DNA of 27,611 nt from Bacillota bacterium (GCA_023421955.1 JAEZSE010000009.1:1-27611), one strand, 5' to 3'; shown: positions 14,205 to 22,926, counted from the stretch's first letter. Notes: a model not told the origin generated them from the letters alone. A program made the numbers and translations.

Positions 14205-15314
14205 ATGAAGAACTTGCTTGAGGACATTCGCCCAACGCTGCTCATGGGGCCTGGTCCCAGCTGCGTGCATCCCGCCACCTATCACGCACTGTCCCGCTCG
14301 ACGCTCGGGCATCTGGACGGGCACTTCATCAAAATCATGGACGAAATCAAGGAAAAGCTGCGCCGAGTGATGGGTACTCAAAACGCCATGACCGTTCCCA
14401 TGTCGGGCACTGGTTCGGCCGGAATGGAAGCCGCCTTCGTTAACACCGTTGAGAGAGGGGATCGCGTGCTGGTGCTGGTCAACGGCGTCTTCGGCACGCG
14501 CATGGTCGATGTCGCCGGGCGGTTGGGCGCGCTAGTGGATCGGCTGGATTTTGAGTGGGGCAAGCCGGTTGATCTTCAGGTGGTACGCGATAGGCTGAAG
14601 GAAAAGAAGTATGACATCGTCGCCATCGTTCACGCGGAGACCTCGACCGGCGTGGCCAACCCGGTGGCCGAAGTGGGGAAACTGCTGAATGGACAGGCGT
14701 TGTATATCGTCGATTGTGTCACCAGCCTGGGCGGCATGCCCGTAGCGTTGGATGACTGGGGCGCCGACGTTGGCTACAGCGGCACGCAGAAGTGCCTCTC
14801 CTGCCCGCCCGGTCTCTCCCCCATCACGTTCAGCGAGAAGGCTATGGCTAAAATCGTAGGCCGTAAAGAGAAGGTGCCCAACTGGTACCTGGATATTGGC
14901 CTCCTTACATCCTATTGGAGTGGAAACAAGCGTGTATACCACCACACCGCTCCCATCAATATGCTCTATGGACTGTATCAGGCGCTTCAACTGCTGGAGG
15001 AGGAAGGCTTGGAGCAATGCTTCGCCCGCCATGCGCGCTGCCACGCGAAGTTGGTCGAGGGCCTTCAGGCGCTGGGGCTTTCGATGGTGGTGGAGGCACC
15101 GTACCGCCTTCCCATGCTCAACCTGGTGAGCGTGCCGGACGGAGTGAACGAGGCTGCGCTGCGCGATCGCCTGCTCAACGAATTTGGCATTGAGATCGGC
15201 GCCGGTCTGGGGCCGTTAGCCGGCAAGGTCGTCCGGATTGGCTTGATGGGGCACACCGCCCGCGAGGAAAACGTGGAGCGCCTGCTGAGTGCCCTGGCAA
15301 TCTGCATGAAATGA
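14205..15314 (+). CDS. Class-V aminotransferase (alanine-glyoxylate/serine-pyruvate type)
   Basis: This 369-residue PLP enzyme of the class-V aminotransferase family is closest in pattern to alanine-glyoxylate and serine-pyruvate aminotransferases, which move an amino group between a small amino acid and glyoxylate or pyruvate. Visible marks are the N-terminal LLMGPGPS substrate-site motif (12-19), 'SGTGSAGMEA' phosphate-binding loop (68-76), 'HAETSTG' (143-149), the PLP-ring Asp170 in YIVDCVTS, and the Schiff-base Lys196 in GTQKCLSCPPGL. A C-terminal 'VRIGLMGH' completes the fold. The ATG at 14205 is preferred because AGGAGG lies ten bases upstream; an in-frame ATG at 14169 lacks a site. It is followed 83 bp later by an FAD oxidoreductase in the same direction. 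Confidence 0.93.
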   Translation: MKNLLEDIRPTLLMGPGPSCVHPATYHALSRSTLGHLDGHFIKIMDEIKEKLRRVMGTQNAMTVPMSGTGSAGMEAAFVNTVERGDRVLVLVNGVFGTRMVDVAGRLGALVDRLDFEWGKPVDLQVVRDRLKEKKYDIVAIVHAETSTGVANPVAEVGKLLNGQALYIVDCVTSLGGMPVALDDWGADVGYSGTQKCLSCPPGLSPITFSEKAMAKIVGRKEKVPNWYLDIGLLTSYWSGNKRVYHHTAPINMLYGLYQALQLLEEEGLEQCFARHARCHAKLVEGLQALGLSMVVEAPYRLPMLNLVSVPDGVNEAALRDRLLNEFGIEIGAGLGPLAGKVVRIGLMGHTAREENVERLLSALAICMK

Positions 15315-15397
15315 CAGGATGCGACGAGGCTGGTGTGACATAGAGATAAGCCACATCATCACATCGAAAAGCAGGATTTATTCCGGGAGGAGACGCT

Positions 15398-16666
15398 ATG
15401 CCTGGCACATATCTAGAGCCAACAAAAGAAATACCAATATACGGGCAATTTGATGTCGTCGTCGTGGGCGGCGGCACAGCCGGATGGTCAGCCGCAGTGG
15501 CTGCCGCGCGCAATGGGGCAAACACGCTGGTCATCGAGCGCTTCCCCTTCTTTGGCGGTACGGCGACAGCGTCACTGATGGCAAATATTGTGGGAATTCG
15601 CAACCAAGTGCCGCCCGACGGCATCCAGACCATGAAGGGCATCGGCGAGGAGTTGATTCTACGGCTGATCGAAATGGGCGGCGCGGTCAAATCACGCAAC
15701 GCGTATCCTTCCGCTGAGCACGCCAATGTGAAGGGAGACCTCTCCTACAATTACGCGTTCGACACCGAGCAATTCAAGTTTATGACCCTGAAGATGGCGG
15801 TAGATTCCGGCGTTCACATTCTATTTCACACCTATTTCAGCGATGTGATTATGGACGAGGGGCGCGTTGCCGGCATCATCATCGAAAACAAGTCTGGCCG
15901 CCAGGCAGTGTTTGCCCACACTGTCATCGATGCCAGCGGCGACGGCGATGTGGCCTATCGCGCCGGCGTCCCCTATTGGCAGGTCAAGGGGGATGAGGCA
16001 CCAAGATTGAATGACTGCCTGATGTACAAGGTGACCGGCTTTTCACCGGACACCACGCAGGGCGGTTGCCTGATCGGGGATTCGATGGTGCTCTGGGGGC
16101 CGTCGCCCGGGCCGGTCAACAGTGCCGACGCCGACGAACTCACTGCTGCAGAGATCAAAACGCGCCTGGCCGTCTATGAGGATCTGGAGCAGAAGAAACA
16201 AGAGAATCCCGATTTTGGTACCCCGCACGTTGCCGATACCGGAGTGCTCCTTGGCATCCGGCAGACGCGCTTTTTTGAAGGGGACTACAAAATATCCGGC
16301 GACGACGTGCTATCCGGCCGTGTGTTTGAGGACTCTATTGCCATGGCAGCCAATCCCGTCATTCACTACTACGGATATCGCCGCTTCCTCACCCACGAGG
16401 GGTACGACATCCCCTATCGCTGCCTGCTGCCACAGAAAGCGGAGCATCTGTTGGTGGTTGGCCGTTGCATGTCCAGCGATCAGATCGCCTACGAATCCTG
16501 GCGCGCGATGGCACACATACTGCCCCTTGGTGAAGCCGCGGGTACGGCGGCAGCGCTTGCAGCCAGGACGAAGACAAGCGTCCGGGCGCTCGATGTGAAG
16601 CTTTTGCAGCAAACCTTGATCGCCCAGGGCGCCGAGATCGGTCAGGGAAGAAAAGGGCGCGCATGA
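15398..16666 (+). CDS. FAD-dependent oxidoreductase
   Basis: This 422-residue flavoprotein matches the FAD_oxidored type (PF12831). The N-terminal dinucleotide loop is VVVGGGTAGW (Gly24, Gly26, Gly29), followed by an acidic residue at the end of the second strand (LVIERF) and FFGGTATAS. A second FAD contact, 'TVIDASGDGDVAYRAG', sits near residue 180. The C-terminal block 'HLLVVGRCMSSDQIAYESWRAM' with 'GEAAGTAAALAA' closes the FAD fold. GGGAGGAG lies five bases before the ATG. It has no signal peptide. It probably shares the promoter at 14078 with the aminotransferase. The substrate is unknown; together the pair could carry out oxidation and transamination of an imported amino compound. A small GC hairpin (16659-16675) overlaps its stop codon. 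Confidence 0.88.
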   Translation: MPGTYLEPTKEIPIYGQFDVVVVGGGTAGWSAAVAAARNGANTLVIERFPFFGGTATASLMANIVGIRNQVPPDGIQTMKGIGEELILRLIEMGGAVKSRNAYPSAEHANVKGDLSYNYAFDTEQFKFMTLKMAVDSGVHILFHTYFSDVIMDEGRVAGIIIENKSGRQAVFAHTVIDASGDGDVAYRAGVPYWQVKGDEAPRLNDCLMYKVTGFSPDTTQGGCLIGDSMVLWGPSPGPVNSADADELTAAEIKTRLAVYEDLEQKKQENPDFGTPHVADTGVLLGIRQTRFFEGDYKISGDDVLSGRVFEDSIAMAANPVIHYYGYRRFLTHEGYDIPYRCLLPQKAEHLLVVGRCMSSDQIAYESWRAMAHILPLGEAAGTAAALAARTKTSVRALDVKLLQQTLIAQGAEIGQGRKGRA

Positions 16667-16855
16667 AAAATGCGCTGAGCCGCGCCCACGCCGCGCCGCT
16701 CCAGGTCTTGCATGAATCTCAACAAATTTCCAGTGCATAAAGGGTGAAAAAGATCATGCCCTGATGCAGCATTTCATACTGATGATGGCATGCTGTTGGC
16801 TCTTTGCAGTAGCGCGATAAATTTTGAAGGTTTCCCTCGGAAATCCTGCAAAGTC
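16667..16855. other. Intergenic gap after the FAD oxidoreductase
   Basis: No coding frame with a ribosome binding site was found here. It contains a GC-rich stretch and the short hairpin over the preceding stop codon, but no convincing T-tailed terminator. The rest of the gap up to 16980 holds the promoter and leader hairpin of the peptide transporter operon. Confidence 0.5.
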
Positions 16856-16885
16856 TTGACAAAACGATTTATGCAGATGTATAGT
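16856..16885 (+). promoter_or_regulatory. Promoter of the peptide ABC transporter operon
   Basis: A perfect TTGACA (16856-16861) is followed after 18 bp by TATAGT (16880-16885). Transcription should start near 16892, giving a leader of about 90 bases. Confidence 0.8.
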
Positions 16886-16902
16886 TATGCCGTTGAGCAA
16901 AG

Positions 16903-16935
16903 ACGCTCGTAACCCGGTCTGGGGCGAGCGTTTTT
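16903..16935 (+). terminator. Leader terminator/attenuator-like hairpin before the binding-protein gene
   Basis: ACGCTCG (16903-16909) pairs with CGAGCGT (16925-16931). An inner CCC/GGG pairing extends the stem, and TTTTT (16931-16935) follows. This is a typical intrinsic terminator shape, lying 10-40 bases after the predicted transcription start and about 45 bp ahead of the binding-protein gene. It suggests premature termination control, although no competing antiterminator stem was worked out. Confidence 0.65.
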
Positions 16936-16980
16936 ACTACCCAAAAGGTATCACAGAAATTCGATAAAGGAGATAGAACG

Positions 16981-18693
16981 ATGAAATCGGTCAAGTCAAT
17001 CGCCGCCATCGCTCTGGCCTGTTTGATGGCCCTGAGCATGGCAGCCTGCACCACCCCGACCACGGCGGCTTCCACGGCGCCTTCTGCCGCGCCCACCGAT
17101 GCCCCCGCCACCGAAACGCCCGCCACTGAGGCCCCCGCAGCAGGCGGCAAAACACTCAACGTGATGGTTGAGGTGGAAGTGGCCAGCCTGGACCCCCAGA
17201 TCGCCACCGACGGCACCAGTTTTGAAGTGATCGCCAACATCACCGACGGTTTGATGCAGATGGACGCCACAGGCAAAGCGGTGCCCGCCCTCGCCGAGAG
17301 CACTGAAGTGAGCCCCGACGGCCTCACCTACACCTTCCACCTGCGCGATGCGAAGTGGAGCAACGGCGACCCGGTGACTGCCGATGACTTTGTGTTCGGC
17401 TGGCAGCGCGCCGCCGACCCGAAGAACGCCTCTGAGTATTCCTATATGCTCAGCGACATCGGCCAGATCAAGAACGCCGCAGAAGTCATTTCCGGCTCCA
17501 AGCCCGTGACCGACCTGGGCGTGACGGCTGTGGATGCCAAGACACTCAAAGTGGAGCTGAATGTGCCGGTCTCCTACTTTGACAGCCTGATGTATTTCCC
17601 CACCTTCTATCCGATCAACCGCAAGTTCTTTACAGGCCTGGCTGAAGGCACCTTCGGCACCAGTCCTGAGACCACGCTGAGCAACGGCGCTTTCAAGCTT
17701 TCGAGCTATGAGCCCGCCGCGCTGTCCTTCAGCCTGGTGAAGAACCCTGACTATTATGACGCCGCCAAGGTCAAGCTGGACGGCCTGGAATACCAGGTGG
17801 TGAAAGACAGCCAGCAGGCGTTCATGAGCTATCAGAATGGCGCGCTGGACATCGTGAAGCTCTCCGGTGACCAGGTGGATCAGGTTTCCGGCGACAAGGA
17901 GCTGAAGGTTGTGGGTGCCGGCTATATGTGGTACCTCACGCTCAACGGCCACAACGTGCCCGCTCTGGCCAATGCCAACATGCGCCTTGCCCTCACCAAC
18001 GCCGTGAACCGCGCCGCTATCGTGGCTGACGTAGTGAAGGACGGCTCTGTGGCCACCTACACCGCTGTGCCCCCGCAGTTCGCAACCGGCCCCGACGGCA
18101 CCGACTTCAGCGCCGACCAGACAATGTTCAAGGATGTCTGCGCGGACGACGCAGCCAAGGCCGCTGAATATTATGCAAAGGCCAAGCAGGAGCTGGGCCA
18201 GGAAACCTTCACATTTGAGCTGCTGGTTGAGGATCAAACCGAGACCCAGAACGTGGCAGCCGTGATCAAGGAGCAGGTGGAAAAGGCCCTGCCCGGCGTC
18301 ACCTTCAATCTGAAAGTGGAGCCCAAGAAGCAGCGCGTGGAAGACATCCAGAACGGTAAATATGAAGCGTGCCTGACCCGCTGGGGCCCCGACTATGCCG
18401 ACCCGATGACCTATCTGGGCATGTGGGTAACCAACAACAGCAACAACTACGGTCTGTGGAGCGATGCAGCGTATGACAAGCTGATCGCCGACTGCACCAC
18501 CGGCGCCTACATCACCGACCCGGTGAAGCGTTGGGCCGCCATGTATGAAGCCGAAAAGATCGTGATGGCACAGGCTGTGATCGTGCCCCTCTACACCAAG
18601 GCTGACGCCTGCATGATCAAGACCAATGTATCGGGCATCGAATTCCACCCCGTGGCGCTGAACCGCGTGTTCAAGAACGCCGACAAGCAATAG
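16981..18693 (+). CDS. Peptide ABC transporter substrate-binding lipoprotein (OppA/DppA type, SBP family 5)
   Basis: This 570-residue extracytoplasmic solute-binding protein of family 5 (PF00496) captures oligopeptides or similar ligands for the membrane transporter. A signal peptide ends in a lipobox at Cys23 (SMAAC). A Thr/Ala/Pro-rich linker (about 24-55) comes next, then 'SLDPQIATDGTSFEVIANITDGLM', 'STEVSPDGLTYTFHLRDAKWSNGDPVTADDFVFGWQR' features (each conserved in OppA) and a C-terminal 'RWGPDYADPMTYL' segment typical of peptide binders. AAGGAGAT lies six bases before the ATG. It has its own promoter and leader hairpin, and a strong hairpin separates it from the permease genes, so it is probably made in excess over them. 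Its codons are strongly GC-ending. Confidence 0.95.
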   Translation: MKSVKSIAAIALACLMALSMAACTTPTTAASTAPSAAPTDAPATETPATEAPAAGGKTLNVMVEVEVASLDPQIATDGTSFEVIANITDGLMQMDATGKAVPALAESTEVSPDGLTYTFHLRDAKWSNGDPVTADDFVFGWQRAADPKNASEYSYMLSDIGQIKNAAEVISGSKPVTDLGVTAVDAKTLKVELNVPVSYFDSLMYFPTFYPINRKFFTGLAEGTFGTSPETTLSNGAFKLSSYEPAALSFSLVKNPDYYDAAKVKLDGLEYQVVKDSQQAFMSYQNGALDIVKLSGDQVDQVSGDKELKVVGAGYMWYLTLNGHNVPALANANMRLALTNAVNRAAIVADVVKDGSVATYTAVPPQFATGPDGTDFSADQTMFKDVCADDAAKAAEYYAKAKQELGQETFTFELLVEDQTETQNVAAVIKEQVEKALPGVTFNLKVEPKKQRVEDIQNGKYEACLTRWGPDYADPMTYLGMWVTNNSNNYGLWSDAAYDKLIADCTTGAYITDPVKRWAAMYEAEKIVMAQAVIVPLYTKADACMIKTNVSGIEFHPVALNRVFKNADKQ

Positions 18694-18722
18694 GCTTGTA
18701 GACCATTCGCCTTGTGGCTCGC

Positions 18723-18762
18723 GCGCAGCGGCTTTGAAACTGTCAAGGCCGCTGCGCTTTTT
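18723..18762 (+). terminator. Strong hairpin between the binding-protein and permease genes
   Basis: GCGCAGCGGC (18723-18732) pairs perfectly with GCCGCTGCGC (18748-18757). The stem continues inward through a T-G and four more pairs to a 5-base loop, making about 15 pairs, and is followed by TTTTTG. It lies 30 bp after the binding-protein stop and 29 bp before the permease start. It is likely a partial terminator and/or an mRNA 3'-end protector. Confidence 0.85.
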
Positions 18763-18790
18763 GAGCGAAGCGACGGAAAGAGGGAGCGCA

Positions 18791-19813
18791 GTGAAACGCT
18801 ATGTCGCAAAGAGGGTGCTCATTTCGGTGTTCACCCTGCTGGCCATCACGCTGGTGTTGTTTACCCTGCTGCAATTGATGCCGGGGTCGCCGTTCAACGA
18901 CGAAAAGCTGAACAAAGACCAAAGGGCAGCCCTGAACGCCAAATACGGCTTGGACAAGCCGCTGATCGTGCAGTTCGGCCGCTATGTGTGGAACCTTGTC
19001 CAGGGTGACTTTGGTGTGAGCTATAACATCAGTAAAAACACGCCGATCAGCCAGTTGGTGCAAACCCGGCTGCCCGTCAGCATCAATGTGGGCGGCATGG
19101 CCGTGGGCCTGGGTGCGCTGATTGGCTTGCTGCTCGGCATTGTCGCTGCGCTCAATCACCGCACCATCCTTGACAGCCTCAGCACTGTAATCTCCGTGCT
19201 GGGAGTCGCCGTGCCCAGCTATGTGTTCGCTTTGGGCCTGAGCTACACGCTGGGCTTCAAGCTGTCATGGCTGCCTATGCTCTACAACATCAAAAACCCC
19301 TTTGAGTCCAGCATCATGCCAAGCATCGCGCTGGGCATGTTCACACTAGCCTCCATCGCCCGGTTCACTCGCAACGAGATGCTGGAGGTGCTGGGCAGCG
19401 ACTATATGATGCTGGTGGAAAGCAAGGGTGTCAGCGGTGCGCCGCTGATCACGCGGCATGCGCTGCGCAACGCACTGATCCCCATCATCACGGTGCTGGC
19501 ACCATTGATTGTGGATCTGATGACCGGCAGCCTGGTCGTGGAGAAGATTTTCTCCATCCCCGGCGTGGGCAGCCTGCTGGTCACGGCAATACAATCCAAC
19601 GACTACAACGTGGTCATTGCGCTGAGCTTCATCTATAGCGCCATGTATATCGGCATCATGCTGCTGGTGGACATCCTCTACGGTGTGATTGACCCGCGCA
19701 TCCGCCTGTCTTCCGACAGCGGGGAGACCGGTGCCGGGCGGCCAGGCTTCTTTGGCCGCTGGGCCAGGGTGCTGGGCATCAAGAAAGTGAAGGCGGTGAA
19801 GGCGCATGGATAA
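18791..19813 (+). CDS. oppB: Peptide ABC transporter permease (OppB/DppB type)
   Basis: This 340-residue inner-membrane permease has about six membrane segments. It forms the translocation pore with the next gene product. The N terminus MKRYVAKRVLISVFTLLAITLVLF and the 'LMPGSPF' that follows (described in pieces) are typical of OppB. The cytoplasmic EAA loop near 'ARFTRNEMLEVLGSDYMMLVESKGVSG' contacts the ATPases. The start was set at the GTG at 18791, with AGGGAG four bases upstream. A longer TTG frame would begin inside the terminator hairpin and is rejected. It overlaps the next gene by eight bases. Confidence 0.93.
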   Translation: MKRYVAKRVLISVFTLLAITLVLFTLLQLMPGSPFNDEKLNKDQRAALNAKYGLDKPLIVQFGRYVWNLVQGDFGVSYNISKNTPISQLVQTRLPVSINVGGMAVGLGALIGLLLGIVAALNHRTILDSLSTVISVLGVAVPSYVFALGLSYTLGFKLSWLPMLYNIKNPFESSIMPSIALGMFTLASIARFTRNEMLEVLGSDYMMLVESKGVSGAPLITRHALRNALIPIITVLAPLIVDLMTGSLVVEKIFSIPGVGSLLVTAIQSNDYNVVIALSFIYSAMYIGIMLLVDILYGVIDPRIRLSSDSGETGAGRPGFFGRWARVLGIKKVKAVKAHG

Positions 19814-20861
19814 GAATACTGCCGCCATTCAAAAAGACCTGGCTTTCCTGCCCAACGATTTTGAGCTGATCGGCGGCGAACCGGAGGCTGTAATCGATAC
19901 CGGTTTTACCAGCGATTCCTACTGGAAAGATGTGCGCCGCCGTTTCATGGCCAACAAGGGCGCTGTCGTGGCGCTGGTGCTGATCCTGTTCATCGTGCTT
20001 TTTGCCGTGGTCGGGCCGCTCGTGAGCGGATATGTTTATTCCGACCAGGCGCTCTCACAGAAGAACTTTGCTCCAAGGGTGCCGGGGCTGGAGAACCTGG
20101 GCATCTTCAACGGCAATGAGTCGTTGCACACTACATCAGGCACCAAGATCGTCAATGGCTACCAAGCCAAGAAGCTCACCGACGTATATTATTGGTTTGG
20201 CAGCGACACGTTGGGCCGTGACATCTGGACCCGCGTGTGGGAAGGCGCCCGCATCTCGCTGGGCATCGCCATCATCAGCGCCATCATCAATATGACACTG
20301 GGCATGAGCTACGGCTTGATCAGCGGTTATTTCGGCGGCTGGGTGGACAGCGCCATGCAGCGTTTCGCCGAGATCAACAATGGCATCCCGAGGCTTGTGA
20401 TTGTGACACTGTTGCTTCTGGTGATGAAGCCGGGGTTCCTCACCATCGTGCTGGCGCTGGTGTTGACCGACTGGATCAGCATGAGCCGCATCGCCCGGGC
20501 CGAGATGCTCAAACTCAAAGAGCAGGAGTTCGTGCTGGCAAGCCACACACTGGGCGCGGGCAGCATGACGATCATTTTCCGCGAGGTGTTGCCCAACATC
20601 ATCGGGCAAATCATCACGCAATTGATGTTCAGCATCCCCACAGCGATCTTCACCGAGGCTTTTTTGAGCTTCGTGGGCCTGGGCATTCCGGTGCCGCAGT
20701 GCAGCCTGGGATCACTCATCAACGACGCGTTCAACAGCTTCACCACGCACCCATATCAGATTGTGCCGCCCATTGTGGTGCTGGCGGTGCTGATGCTGTG
20801 CTTCAACGTGTTGGCAGATGGCCTTCGCGAGGCCTTCGACCCAAAACTCAAGGAAATGTGA
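19806..20861 (+). CDS. oppC: Peptide ABC transporter permease (OppC/DppC type)
   Basis: This 351-residue second permease of the importer has a cytoplasmic N-terminal extension with 'SYWKDVRRRFMANKGAVVAL', the first membrane span, a long external segment, then 'GSDTLGRDIWTRVWEGARISLGIA' and about five more spans. These are hallmarks of OppC. The EAA-type loop 'RAEMLKLKEQEFVLASHTLGAG' is present, and the C terminus has 'DGLREAFDPKLKEM'. The ATG overlaps the oppB end by eight bases, with GAAGG just upstream, so translation is probably coupled. It ends 10 bp before the oppD start. Confidence 0.94.
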   Translation: MDKNTAAIQKDLAFLPNDFELIGGEPEAVIDTGFTSDSYWKDVRRRFMANKGAVVALVLILFIVLFAVVGPLVSGYVYSDQALSQKNFAPRVPGLENLGIFNGNESLHTTSGTKIVNGYQAKKLTDVYYWFGSDTLGRDIWTRVWEGARISLGIAIISAIINMTLGMSYGLISGYFGGWVDSAMQRFAEINNGIPRLVIVTLLLLVMKPGFLTIVLALVLTDWISMSRIARAEMLKLKEQEFVLASHTLGAGSMTIIFREVLPNIIGQIITQLMFSIPTAIFTEAFLSFVGLGIPVPQCSLGSLINDAFNSFTTHPYQIVPPIVVLAVLMLCFNVLADGLREAFDPKLKEM

Positions 20862-20871
20862 GGTACCGCAG

Positions 20872-21960
20872 ATGAATGACAGGGAAAAAGCCATGGAAAT
20901 CCGCGACCTCTCCATCACCTTTGAGACGATGGCAGGCCCGGTGCATGCCATCCGCGGCGTGGATCTGGATCTATGGCGCGGCGAGACGCTGGCCATTGTG
21001 GGTGAGAGCGGCAGCGGCAAGTCGGTCACGATGAAGGCTGCCATGGGCATCCTCGCCAAAAACGGCAAGGTGGACTCGGGCACGATCCAGTATACCTATC
21101 ACCAGGATGACGGCAATCTGAAAACAGTGGACATCCTCAAAATGAAAAAGCGGGAGCTGCGCCGCCACATCAACGGCAAACGCATCGCGATGATCTTTCA
21201 GGACCCCATGACCAGCCTGGACCCCACGATGACGGTGGGCAAGCAGATCATTGAAGGCATGCTGTGGCACAAGCGCGCCACACGCGCCGAGGCCTGGGGC
21301 AAAGCAATCCGCCTGCTGGAGGAAGTGGGTATCCCCGAGCCGGAAAAGCGGATGAAGAATTACCCCCACCAGCTTTCCGGCGGCATGCGCCAGCGCGTGG
21401 TGATCGCCATCGCCCTGGCCTGCGACCCTGACCTGCTGATCTGTGACGAGCCCACCACCGCGCTGGATGTGACGATCCAGGCCAAAATTCTGGAGCTGAT
21501 CCAGCGCATCCAGAAGGAGCGCGGCATCAGCGTGATCTACATCACACATGACCTTGGCGTGGTTGCCAAAATTGCTGACTACGTCTCCGTGATGTATGCC
21601 GGCAGGATCGTGGAGAAAGGCACGGCGGAGGAAGTCTTTTATGACCCCCGTCACCCCTACACCTGGGGGCTTTTGAGCGCCATGCCCCATCTGGACACCA
21701 CCGACGAGCGGCTGTATACAATCCCCGGCTCGCCGCCCAACCTGCTGCACCCGGTGGCCGGCGACGCCTTTGCGCCACGCAACCGCTATGCGCTGAAGAT
21801 TGACAAGCGGGCAGAGCCGCCGATGTTCCGGGTGAGCGACACCCATTGGGCTGCCACCTGGCTGCTGGACGAGCGGGCACCAAAGGTGGAAATGCCGGAG
21901 GAGCTCAAGCATCGCATTCAACGGATGAGGGAAGAAGGTGCGCTTGATGCAAAGCGGTGA
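20872..21960 (+). CDS. oppD: Peptide ABC transporter ATP-binding protein (OppD/DppD type)
   Basis: This 362-residue ATPase subunit powers peptide import. Walker A is GESGSGKS (residues 44-51), the Q-loop is at Gln110, the signature is LSGGMRQ (168-174), and Walker B is LLICDEP (188-194) followed by TTALD and the H-loop in ITHDLG. The C-terminal oligopeptide-transporter extension begins around 'HPYTWGLLSAMP' and contains 'IPGSPPNLLHP'. The extension here lacks the four-cysteine cluster that binds an iron-sulfur centre in some DppD/OppD proteins. The ATG at 20872 has GAGGT seven bases upstream; the longer frame overlapping oppC has no such support. Its end overlaps the oppF start region. Confidence 0.95.
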   Translation: MNDREKAMEIRDLSITFETMAGPVHAIRGVDLDLWRGETLAIVGESGSGKSVTMKAAMGILAKNGKVDSGTIQYTYHQDDGNLKTVDILKMKKRELRRHINGKRIAMIFQDPMTSLDPTMTVGKQIIEGMLWHKRATRAEAWGKAIRLLEEVGIPEPEKRMKNYPHQLSGGMRQRVVIAIALACDPDLLICDEPTTALDVTIQAKILELIQRIQKERGISVIYITHDLGVVAKIADYVSVMYAGRIVEKGTAEEVFYDPRHPYTWGLLSAMPHLDTTDERLYTIPGSPPNLLHPVAGDAFAPRNRYALKIDKRAEPPMFRVSDTHWAATWLLDERAPKVEMPEELKHRIQRMREEGALDAKR

Positions 21961-22876
21961 ACCGATTCTGAGAGTGAAGGGGCTGAAGCAGCATTTCACC
22001 ATGAGCAGCCGTTTCACGGTGAAGGCTGTGGACGGTGTGGACTTTGTGATCTATCCCGGCGAAACCTACGGCCTGGTTGGGGAATCCGGCAGCGGCAAGA
22101 GCACCATCGGCCGGAGCCTGATCCGGCTTTACAGGCCCACTGCGGGCTCCATCGAATTCAACGGAATGGATATTTCCGGCAAAATGGGTCGGTCTACCAC
22201 CGGCAGGCTGCGGCAGGAGATGCAGATGATCTTCCAGGACCCGATGGCCTGCCTTAACCCCCGCAAGAAGGTTGGAGAGATCATTGCCCAGGGGCTGGAC
22301 ATCCACCACCTGTATAAAACCAAGGCCGAGCGGCAGGAAAAGGTGGCCGCGATGCTCAAAAAGGTGGGCCTTGCCCCCGAGCATGCCGACCGCTACCCCC
22401 ACCAGTTCAGCGGTGGCCAGCGCCAGCGCGTGGGCATTGCCAGGGCGCTGATTATGAACCCCAAGCTCGTCATCGCCGATGAATGCATCAGCGCACTGGA
22501 TGTGTCCATTCAGGCGCAGGTGGTGAACCTGATGAAAGACCTGCAGGTGCAGACCGGCACCACCTATCTGTTCATCGCCCACGACCTATCCATGGTGAAA
22601 TACATCTCCGACCGCATCGGCGTGATGCACCTGGGGCATTTGGTGGAGACGGGCACCACGGAGGAGATCTTCCAAAACCCGGTGCACCCCTATACGAAAA
22701 GCCTGCTTTCGGCCATCCCCCGGCCAGACCCGCTGGCAGAGAAGCGCCGCATCGCGCTGAGCTATGACTATAAAGCCCAGGGGGTGGATTACCACAAGGG
22801 CGCCCAGCACCATCTGGGCGGGCAGCACTATGTGCTGGCTACGCCGGAAGAACTTGGCCGCTGGACCGGGCAGTAA
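21947..22876 (+). CDS. oppF: Peptide ABC transporter ATP-binding protein (OppF/DppF type)
   Basis: This 309-residue second ATPase of the importer is paired with OppD. Walker A is GESGSGKS (45-52), the Q-loop is in IFQDPMACLNPR, the signature is FSGGQRQ (154-160), and Walker B is LVIADEC (174-180), where Cys replaces the more common Pro. 'ISALDVSIQAQ' and the H-loop 'IAHDLS' follow, and the C-terminal 'HPYTKSLLSAIPRPDP' is standard. The ATG at 21947 overlaps the oppD end by 14 bases and has GAAGAAGG eight bases upstream; a GTG at 21938 is an alternative. A terminator follows 23 bp after the stop, closing the operon. Confidence 0.95.
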   Translation: MQSGEPILRVKGLKQHFTMSSRFTVKAVDGVDFVIYPGETYGLVGESGSGKSTIGRSLIRLYRPTAGSIEFNGMDISGKMGRSTTGRLRQEMQMIFQDPMACLNPRKKVGEIIAQGLDIHHLYKTKAERQEKVAAMLKKVGLAPEHADRYPHQFSGGQRQRVGIARALIMNPKLVIADECISALDVSIQAQVVNLMKDLQVQTGTTYLFIAHDLSMVKYISDRIGVMHLGHLVETGTTEEIFQNPVHPYTKSLLSAIPRPDPLAEKRRIALSYDYKAQGVDYHKGAQHHLGGQHYVLATPEELGRWTGQ

Positions 22877-22899
22877 CCCCTGGCAGAAATGCAAACGAT

Positions 22900-22926
22900 A
22901 AGCCTGGCCCAAGCCAGGCTTTTCTT
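22900..22926 (+). terminator. Terminator of the peptide transporter operon
   Basis: A perfect 9-bp stem, AAGCCTGGC/GCCAGGCTT, with a 4-base loop (CCAA) is followed by a T-rich run, TTCTTTT. It begins 23 bp after the oppF stop codon. Confidence 0.88.

Noticed and set aside
16996..18690. Minus-strand frame of 564 codons opposite the peptide-binding protein gene
   Set aside because: Its composition (His, Gly, Val-rich) is that of an antisense shadow of a GC-rich gene. The plus strand has a signal peptide, lipobox and SBP motifs.
18734..18790. N-terminal extension of the OppB-type permease
   Set aside because: The extension starts on TTG inside a strong terminator hairpin, has no ribosome binding site and is absent from the family's usual N terminus.
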